This document shows, piece after piece, positions 1 through 6,120 of a DNA stretch of 6,120 bases (positions are counted from its first letter, which is position 1; each line of letters opens with the position of its first letter). Origin of the DNA: Candidatus Sulfotelmatobacter sp. (GTDB taxonomy: Bacteria > Acidobacteriota > Terriglobia > Terriglobales > Acidobacteriaceae). A model generated the notes under the pieces. That model did not search any database and was not told where the DNA came from. It saw only the letters and a program-made list of their open reading frames with translations. Made by a program: the position numbers and the translations under genes. Location of the stretch: the NCBI GenBank assembly GCA_030049565.1, contig JASIKQ010000499.1:1-6120 (forward strand), written 5' to 3'.

Positions 1-249
1 ATCGAAGGCCACACTGACAACGTTCCCATTCACACGGCGCAAATGTCCTCGAACTGGGAGCTTTCAACCGCGCGAGCGACTGAGCTGATTCGCGTCCTAA
101 TTACACGCCACCACTTCGCACCGGAGCGGCTGTCGGCGGCCGGATATGCGGAGTATCATCCCATCGCGAGCAACCTGACCGCACAAGGACGAGCGCAGAA
201 TCGGAGGGTGGATATTGTCATCTTGAGTCCGCAAACTAACCGCCCCTAA
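1..249 (+). CDS. motB: MotB-type flagellar motor stator protein, C-terminal OmpA-like domain (5' end outside window)
   Basis: The frame is open from base 1 and gives 82 residues before TAA at 247-249. It reads as the peptidoglycan-binding OmpA/MotB domain that anchors the MotA-MotB stator to the cell wall. Visible motifs are GHTDN (residues 3-7 of the fragment), SNWELSTARA (17-26), GYAEYHP (49-55) and GRAQNRRVDIVIL (63-75). By family knowledge, the Asp of GHTDN and the Arg of STARA contact the diaminopimelate of peptidoglycan; both are present (D6, R25). The SNWELSTARA wording is more typical of MotB than of OmpA or Pal. The transmembrane helix and plug that would confirm MotB lie upstream of the window, so another OmpA-domain protein cannot be fully excluded. 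The neighbouring cheR and a sigma-28-like promoter support a flagellar role. An ATG at 43 is internal to the domain and is not a real start. Confidence 0.85.
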   Translation: MEGHTDNVPIHTAQMSSNWELSTARATELIRVLITRHHFAPERLSAAGYAEYHPIASNLTAQGRAQNRRVDIVILSPQTNRP

Positions 250-274
250 AGTGCAACTTCCGTCCTGCCGATGA
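247..274 (+). promoter_or_regulatory. Candidate sigma-28 (FliA) flagellar promoter for cheR-HDOD
   Basis: The sequence reads TAAAGTGC (247-254), 12 bases, then GCCGATGA (267-274). The known sigma-28 consensus is TAAAGTTT-N11-GCCGATAA. The -10 element matches 7 of 8 and the -35 element 6 of 8, but the spacer is one base longer than optimal. The TAA of the -35 element is also the motB stop codon. It points at cheR; the predicted transcript start near 281 leaves a leader of about 36 bases before GTG 317. FliA promoters commonly drive chemotaxis genes, which fits the position. The promoter call is inference from consensus matching. Confidence 0.5.
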
Positions 275-316
275 CTTGAATGATTTGATTGGGCAAATAT
301 CCGAAAAGGCATTCGC

Positions 317-1219
317 GTGAGCTCCGCGCCCTCGTTGCAAGCAGTTTCCTGCCCGGCCGAGCCGCCCGATCCCGATCTGGTGCGCCTGCGCGACCTTATC
401 TATGAAGCGGCAGGGATCTACCACCCCGATAATAAGTTCGGTCTGCTGCACGACCGCTGCCTTCGCCGCATGAGGGAACTCGAGATCTGCACGCTGCCTG
501 AGTACCTCAGCTTCCTGGCGTCGAGCCGTAACCGCCAACCGGAGCTGATCGCGTTGCTCAATGAGATCACGATCGGCGAAACCTGTTTCTTTCGCAACTT
601 GCCACAGCTCGAGGCCTTGCGGCGCATCGTGCTGCCCAACATCCTGAGTGCCAAACTGAACCGATCAGACCGGCGGGTACGCATCTGGAGCGCCGGCTGT
701 TCCACCGGAGAAGAACCTTACAGTTTGCGCATGTTGCTGCTGGAAGAAGCCGAAGGTCTGCTCAAGAACTGGGAGATAGAAATTCTTGCGACTGACATCA
801 ACGAACATTCCCTGGCGCAGGCTAAGGCAGGCCTCTACAACAGCTACCGCACCCGCAACCTGCCTCCGGGGTTTCTCCACAAATATTTCCTGACGGCTGG
901 GGAGAAGATTGAAGTGGCTGCGGCGGCGCGCGTAAATATCGTCTTCGAACGGCTGAATCTGTGGGATGACATGCGTATGTCGGTCTTGCAGAAAATGGAT
1001 GTTATCTTCTGCTGCAATGTCCTGATTTATTTCGATCTGGCTTCCAAGCGGCGCGTACTCCGGCACTTTTACAACCACCTGCTTCCACCAGGATACCTGT
1101 TCCTCGGTTCTTCGGAATCTCTTTACGGGGTGAGCGAAGATTTCAGTCTAGTACACTTGCCGGGAGCAACCGCTTACCTGAAACGCGGAGCTGCGCCGGC
1201 AGGAGGCGAAGCAATATGA
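317..1219 (+). CDS. cheR: CheR-type chemotaxis protein glutamate methyltransferase
   Basis: A 300-residue SAM-dependent methyltransferase expected to methylate glutamates on chemoreceptors for adaptation, opposing the esterase CheB, in the cytoplasm. The N-terminal helical CheR domain spans roughly residues 18-75. The conserved loop is modified to NEITIGETCFFRN (82-94) and keeps the essential Arg (R93). The SAM-binding motif is IWSAGCSTGEEPYSL (123-137), an acidic residue ending strand 2 is D160 (ATDI), FCCNVLIYFD is at 231-240 and LFLGSSESL at 261-269. Length fits a plain CheR without TPR repeats. The start is GTG 317, with AAGG at 306-309 seven bases upstream; a TGA at 281-283 in the same frame excludes any farther start. 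The usual Arg of FCRNVLIYF is Cys233 here (TGC, one transition from CGC). It follows motB by 67 bp and overlaps the HDOD gene by 4 bp. No C-terminal pentapeptide-binding insertion was recognised. Confidence 0.92.
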   Translation: MSSAPSLQAVSCPAEPPDPDLVRLRDLIYEAAGIYHPDNKFGLLHDRCLRRMRELEICTLPEYLSFLASSRNRQPELIALLNEITIGETCFFRNLPQLEALRRIVLPNILSAKLNRSDRRVRIWSAGCSTGEEPYSLRMLLLEEAEGLLKNWEIEILATDINEHSLAQAKAGLYNSYRTRNLPPGFLHKYFLTAGEKIEVAAAARVNIVFERLNLWDDMRMSVLQKMDVIFCCNVLIYFDLASKRRVLRHFYNHLLPPGYLFLGSSESLYGVSEDFSLVHLPGATAYLKRGAAPAGGEAI

Positions 1220-2115
1220 CAACGGCGGTTGATGGCAAGCAACTTCTGCGAGAGCGCCTTGAAGGGTTGCGGCAGATTCCCACGATTCCAGCCGTTCTTA
1301 CTCCCCTGCTGCGTTACCTCGAACAGCCGGTCGAGAAACTCGACGTAGAGAAGATCACGAACTTCCTGGCGCAAGATAAGTCTCTGGCAGCCCAGTGCTT
1401 GCAAATGGCGAACTCGCCGCTGTTCGGGCGCTGGCAGCAGGTGGATTCGCTGCACGGAGCCGTGGTCAGCCTGGGACTCAATCACGTGAGCGATATTGCC
1501 ATGTCTTGCGGCCTGTTGAAAATGCTGCCAGGGGAAAAAACCGGCATTGACCCTATTGTCTTCTGGGAACACTCGCTGGGATGCGCTCTGCTGTGCCGCC
1601 GCCTGGCACGCAACATTAATCTGCATGATCCGGGGAAGGCGTATCTTGCCGGCCTGCTGCACGATCTCGGAATCATCGTCAATTTGTGGCTGCTGCCGGA
1701 TGAGTTTGGCGAAGCTTTCGAGGCCGCACGCAGCGAAGGCATACCGCTGCATGAAACTGAGCAAAGAATCCTTGGATTCACGCATTGTGACAGTGGGCGC
1801 CTGCTGGCTGAACGCTGGGGTTTTGCTCCGGACCTGGTCGAAGTGGTGGCCTACCATCATGCGCCTCAAGCGTCGTCCCAGGATGTGGCACTGGTGTCGC
1901 TGGTGCACATCGCCGACCTGCTGTGCCGCACTGGCGGGTTGAACTATGGCTATGTCGAGGCGCGGCAGGTCAATCTCTCCGAGGATGCTGGTTTTACCCT
2001 GCTCGTCCGCAATTCTGAGGCTCTAAGAAAGTTTGACTGGGCTCGGCTCAGCTTCGAGCTGGACTCATACATGGATGAGGCACATCGCCTGGTAAGAACG
2101 ATTTACCGTGGGTAA
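1216..2115 (+). CDS. HDOD-domain signalling protein
   Basis: A 299-residue protein made almost entirely of an HDOD domain (roughly residues 12-215), a relative of HD phosphohydrolases usually found in signalling and often lacking activity. Diagnostic features are the IPTIPAVLTPLL start (21-32), LAAQCLQMANSPLFG (57-71), the SLGL helix (85-88) and the HD-like segment LAGLLHDLG (144-152). Residues in the places of HD metal ligands are H119, H149-D150, H190, H214-H215 and D234, so the set looks nearly complete. No signal peptide, membrane helix, GGDEF, EAL or receiver domain is visible. ATG 1216 overlaps the cheR stop as ATGA, and AGGAGG at 1201-1206 lies nine bases upstream, inside cheR, so translation is probably coupled. 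The partner and substrate are unknown. A role in motility or chemotaxis output is inferred from operon position only. No clear terminator follows. Confidence 0.88.
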   Translation: MTTAVDGKQLLRERLEGLRQIPTIPAVLTPLLRYLEQPVEKLDVEKITNFLAQDKSLAAQCLQMANSPLFGRWQQVDSLHGAVVSLGLNHVSDIAMSCGLLKMLPGEKTGIDPIVFWEHSLGCALLCRRLARNINLHDPGKAYLAGLLHDLGIIVNLWLLPDEFGEAFEAARSEGIPLHETEQRILGFTHCDSGRLLAERWGFAPDLVEVVAYHHAPQASSQDVALVSLVHIADLLCRTGGLNYGYVEARQVNLSEDAGFTLLVRNSEALRKFDWARLSFELDSYMDEAHRLVRTIYRG

Positions 2116-2310
2116 GGGCTTACCTCGCAAAATAGACCCTGGGCACGGTCCGTCTCTTGGACCAATTGCCAAGGTTAAGTATTTCAAGTCCAGTGGGCTG
2201 CTTTTCTCGAAGATTAAGTTGTTTGTTCTTCCCTGCGAATAACCAAACCCGATCACTTCGCAATGACGCCTTGCGTCCCATTTAAATTTGAGCACAGAAT
2301 ACTCTTTCTT
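2116..2310 (+). other. Intergenic stretch between the HDOD gene and the perR promoter
   Basis: No gene is supported here. A short inverted repeat GGTCC/GGACC (2147-2151 and 2159-2163, 7-base loop) and a 5-bp triloop hairpin GACGC/GCGTC (2265-2277) are present, but neither has a T-run after it, so I see no reliable terminator for the cheR-HDOD transcript. The right end turns AT-rich, including the palindrome ATTTAAAT at 2280-2287, as expected upstream of a promoter. Confidence 0.6.
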
Positions 2311-2340
2311 GCGACATTTGAACGATTCCTGAATTATAAT
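2311..2340 (+). promoter_or_regulatory. Housekeeping-type promoter of the perR-katG operon
   Basis: A perfect -10 TATAAT lies at 2335-2340. An 18-base spacer separates it from GCGACA (2311-2316), a 4 of 6 match to TTGACA. The predicted start near 2347 gives a leader of about 23 bases before ATG 2370. AT-rich sequence lies upstream (from 2280). The operator-like palindrome at 2333-2349 covers the -10 box, so a bound repressor would block RNA polymerase. The promoter is inferred from consensus and position. Confidence 0.65.
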
Positions 2341-2349
2341 GATTCTCAT
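2333..2349 (+). promoter_or_regulatory. PerR/Fur-like operator over the -10 box
   Basis: TTATAATGATTCTCA (2334-2348) matches the PerR box consensus TTATAATNATTATAA at 12 of 14 defined positions, with the left arm perfect. It also matches the Fur 7-1-7 consensus TGATAATNATTATCA at 12 of 14, so the sequence alone does not tell PerR from Fur binding. The palindrome centres on G2341 and extends one base pair on each side (A2333 with T2349). It sits directly before a PerR-like gene, which suggests autoregulation and control of the downstream katG. Confidence 0.65.
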
Positions 2350-2369
2350 CTAACACAGGTTCTGCCCCC

Positions 2370-2801
2370 ATGGCATCCGCTCACGAACAGTTCCGCAATC
2401 TGGCCTGGAAATGCGGCCTGGCGGCCACGCACCAGCGCCAGGTCATTTATGAAGCGGTAATCGCCACCCCGGGGCATCATTCGGTGGAAACCGTCTACGC
2501 CGAGGTTCGGCGGCGCACGCCGTCGATTTCTCTCGCTACGGTCTATAACAATCTGCGGCTGTTCGTAGAGCACGGGCTGCTGCGGGAAGTCAGCCCTCAT
2601 TCTTCCATGCTGCTGGTGGAAGGTAATCTCGCACCGCATCATCACCTGATCTGCACTCGTTGTAAGGCGGTGCAGGATCTGGAAGTCGCCGATTTCGTCA
2701 ACGTCAAAAAGCTGGCGCGGCAGGCGCCCCGCGGCTTCGACTTATCCCAGCCGCTTGTGGAGGTGTTTGGCCTCTGCCGGCGGTGCAGTGCAAAGAGCTA
2801 A
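2370..2801 (+). CDS. perR: PerR-like peroxide-sensing repressor of the Fur family
   Basis: A 143-residue metal-dependent DNA-binding repressor, typical length for the family. The winged-helix DNA-binding domain is residues 1-82, with recognition helix SLATVYNNLRLF (54-65). The dimerisation domain follows. A structural Cys4 zinc site is visible as C95/C98 and C136/C139, spaced as in Bacillus subtilis PerR. The regulatory metal site aligns as H36, E84, H90, H92 and D103, corresponding to H37, D85, H91, H93 and D104 of B. subtilis PerR. D103 is the PerR-type residue (Fur usually has Glu there), while E84 is Fur-like. Together with katG 30 bp downstream this favours a peroxide sensor over an iron-uptake regulator, though Fur remains possible. 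The start ATG 2370 is preceded only by a weak AGG (2357-2359), which may keep levels low. A PerR/Fur-like operator overlaps its promoter, suggesting autorepression. Confidence 0.85.
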   Translation: MASAHEQFRNLAWKCGLAATHQRQVIYEAVIATPGHHSVETVYAEVRRRTPSISLATVYNNLRLFVEHGLLREVSPHSSMLLVEGNLAPHHHLICTRCKAVQDLEVADFVNVKKLARQAPRGFDLSQPLVEVFGLCRRCSAKS

Positions 2802-5096
<2,295 letters not shown>

Positions 5097-5180
5097 GCTG
5101 GGGCCGGATGTTGGGGCAGATCGTTCGCATGGAAGAGAAACCGGTTCCAGCAGTCTAAGTGACGCGTTAACTGCACGATT

Positions 5181-5208
5181 AGGGCGAGCCTGAAGGCTCG
5201 CCCTTTTT
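5181..5208 (+). terminator. Rho-independent terminator of the perR-katG operon
   Basis: A perfect 10-bp GC-rich stem AGGGCGAGCC (5181-5190) / GGCTCGCCCT (5195-5204) closes a TGAA loop and runs directly into TTTTT (5204-5208). It lies 84 bp after the katG stop. The other strand lacks a T-run after the hairpin, so it works in the + direction only. Confidence 0.95.
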
Positions 5209-5241
5209 CCGCCCGCCGGAGCTGTGGCGGAGCGTCGGCTG

Positions 5242-5334
5242 ATGAAATCTAATCCCGTCCTTGCTGCATGGGATAGCAAGGAATGGCGGCAGCCTTGCTC
5301 GCGCTTGCTGTGTATGAAAGACTTATACATCTAG
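5242..5334 (+). other. Possible 30-codon leader ORF before leuC
   Basis: ATG 5242 opens a 30-codon frame ending at TAG 5332-5334, with GGAG at 5229-5232 nine bases upstream. The peptide has four Leu (residues 7, 22, 23, 28), including an adjacent pair encoded TTG-CTG, and the frame spans the alternative hairpins. That is the layout of an attenuator peptide, but the Leu content is modest, there is no run of Leu codons, and an open frame of this length is easily met by chance. It has no recognised family. Confidence 0.15.
5258..5299 (+). promoter_or_regulatory. Mutually exclusive stem-loops in the leuC leader
   Basis: TCCTTGCT (5258-5265) pairs with AGCAAGGA (5275-5282) in a perfect 8-bp stem with a 9-base loop. 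The same AGCAAGG (5275-5281) can instead pair with CCTTGCT (5293-5299) in a 7-bp stem with an 11-base loop. A third CTTGCT lies at 5304-5309. Only one pairing can form at a time, as in attenuators, but neither stem is followed by a T-run, so any effect would have to be other than intrinsic termination. Confidence 0.3.
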
Positions 5335-5412
5335 AGAGTCAAAATCCCCCACTCCAGCCTCGCAAAAATGCACGTTAAGGCAGGGGCAGCCGACTTATTG
5401 CGGAATTCCGTC

Positions 5413-6120
5413 ATGGCGGAGAAGAGAACTCTTTTCGAGAAGGTTTGGGACGCCCATCTGGTGGCCACGCCGGAGGGCCGTTCGTCCATTCTTTATATCG
5501 ATTTGCATCTGGTGCATGAGGTGACCTCGCCGCAGGCCTTCGATGGCTTACGGGCGGCGGGTAGAAGAGTGCGTCAGCCTGCGCGGACGGTGGCCACAGT
5601 GGATCACAATGTCCCGACCGAGCCACGAGGAACTCCGATTACTGATTTGATTGCGGCGCGGCAGATCGCGGCGTTGCAGGCCAACTGCAAAGAGTTTGGG
5701 GTGCGTTTGTTTGACATGGATGCGCCGGAGCAGGGGATCGTGCATGTGATTGGTCCGGAGCTGGGGCTGACGCAGCCCGGAATGACGATTGTGTGCGGCG
5801 ACAGCCACACCAGCACCCACGGAGCGTTTGGGGCGCTGGCGTTTGGCATTGGAACCTCGGAGGTGGAACACGTGCTGGCGACGCAATGCCTGGCGCAGCA
5901 GAAGCCGAAGACGATGAAGATTGACGTGCGCAGGCGACTGCCGGAAGGCGTGACAGCAAAGGATTTGGCGCTGGGAATCATTGGGCAGATTGGGACGGAT
6001 GGCGCCACCGGGCATGTGATCGAATACGCTGGCGAGACAGTGCGCGGGCTCTCGATGGAAGGTCGCATGACGCTGTGCAACATGAGCATTGAGGCAGGAG
6101 CGCGCGCAGGTATGGTCGCT
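5413..6120 (+). CDS. leuC: 3-isopropylmalate dehydratase large subunit (LeuC), 3' end outside window
   Basis: The frame stays open to the last base and gives 236 codons, about half of the usual length of roughly 465. LeuC with LeuD isomerises 2-isopropylmalate to 3-isopropylmalate in leucine synthesis, in the cytoplasm, using a 4Fe-4S cluster. Recognisable aconitase-superfamily segments are [17 protein letters not shown] (31-47), DHNVPT (64-69), NCKEFGV (91-97), [10 protein letters not shown] (107-116), [14 protein letters not shown] (127-140), [14 protein letters not shown] (145-158) and [15 protein letters not shown] (213-227). The cluster-binding cysteines of the family lie farther on, outside the window, so they cannot be checked. 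ATG 5413 gives the family-like start [15 protein letters not shown] and has GGA at 5402-5404. In-frame ATG 5368 and TTG 5398 would add 15 or 5 residues without resemblance to the family. leuD or other leu genes may follow but are not visible. Confidence 0.96.
   Translation, partial: MAEKRTLFEKVWDAHLVATPEGRSSILYIDLHLVHEVTSPQAFDGLRAAGRRVRQPARTVATVDHNVPTEPRGTPITDLIAARQIAALQANCKEFGVRLFDMDAPEQGIVHVIGPELGLTQPGMTIVCGDSHTSTHGAFGALAFGIGTSEVEHVLATQCLAQQKPKTMKIDVRRRLPEGVTAKDLALGIIGQIGTDGATGHVIEYAGETVRGLSMEGRMTLCNMSIEAGARAGMVA

Larger units (their letters stand above)
5209..5412 (+). other. leuC upstream leader region without a confirmed gene
   Basis: About 200 bp between the katG terminator and leuC. 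It holds alternative stem-loops (5258-5299), a 30-codon ORF (5242-5334) and a weak stem TGTATGA/TTATACA (5311-5317, 5323-5329). No convincing -35/-10 pair was found: TATACA at 5324-5329 has TTGCTG (5305-5310) only 13 bases upstream, too close for a normal promoter. The promoter of leuC therefore remains unidentified. Confidence 0.5.

Noticed and set aside
1174..1908. 244-codon open frame on the - strand over the HDOD gene
   Set aside because: It is antisense to a gene with clear HDOD motifs and a good ribosome site. The translation is rich in Gln, Arg and His and has no recognisable domain.
2147..2163. GGTCC/GGACC inverted repeat as a terminator of cheR-HDOD
   Set aside because: Only a 5-bp stem with no T-run after it; too weak to call.
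5305..5329. TTGCTG and TATACA as the leuC promoter
   Set aside because: The spacer is only 13 bases and the -10 match is 4 of 6, so it does not reach a supportable promoter.
5311..5329. TGTATGA/TTATACA hairpin as a leuC attenuator terminator
   Set aside because: The stem is AU-rich with a G-U pair, and AAAA rather than a T-run follows some bases later.
5548..6089. Overlapping - strand frames opposite leuC
   Set aside because: The + strand frame from 5413 encodes LeuC without interruption to the window end, so the - strand frames are shadows.

Overview
The window is ordinary bacterial chromosome with a high-GC look and wobble-biased codons. It is densely packed and all five recognisable genes lie on the + strand. 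Gene content (MotB, CheR, an HDOD protein, a PerR-like regulator joined to katG, and leuC) and protein flavour suggest an environmental, diderm-type, motile aerobe. Acidobacteriota is my best guess, but this is inference from general resemblance, not a search result.

Layout: (1) Positions 1-249 hold the C-terminal OmpA-like domain of a MotB-type flagellar stator protein, cut by the window edge. (2) A 67-bp gap follows. Together with the motB stop codon it holds a sequence close to the sigma-28 (FliA) flagellar promoter consensus. (3) cheR (317-1219) and an HDOD-domain gene (1216-2115) overlap by 4 bp (ATGA), so they form a translationally coupled pair, probably part of the motility regulon. 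(4) Positions 2116-2369 are intergenic. The last 60 bp hold a sigma-70-type promoter with a perfect TATAAT, overlapped by a PerR/Fur-like operator. (5) A PerR-like Fur-family gene (2370-2801) and katG (2832-5096) form a bicistronic peroxide-defence operon that ends in a textbook intrinsic terminator at 5181-5208. (6) A leader of about 200 bp (5209-5412) contains competing stem-loops and a 30-codon ORF of unknown meaning. (7) leuC (from 5413) runs off the right edge. It is open to the last base and has 236 codons here.

How the parts work together: MotB, CheR and HDOD belong to flagellar motion and its sensory adaptation. The regulator probably represses itself and katG through the operator over its own -10 box, and peroxide oxidation would relieve that repression, allowing KatG to remove H2O2. 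leuC belongs to leucine synthesis and is separated from katG by the terminator.

I did not find a convincing undescribed system. The points most worth a second look are the sigma-28-like promoter at motB/cheR, the mixed PerR/Fur-type metal site of the regulator, and the alternative hairpins in front of leuC.
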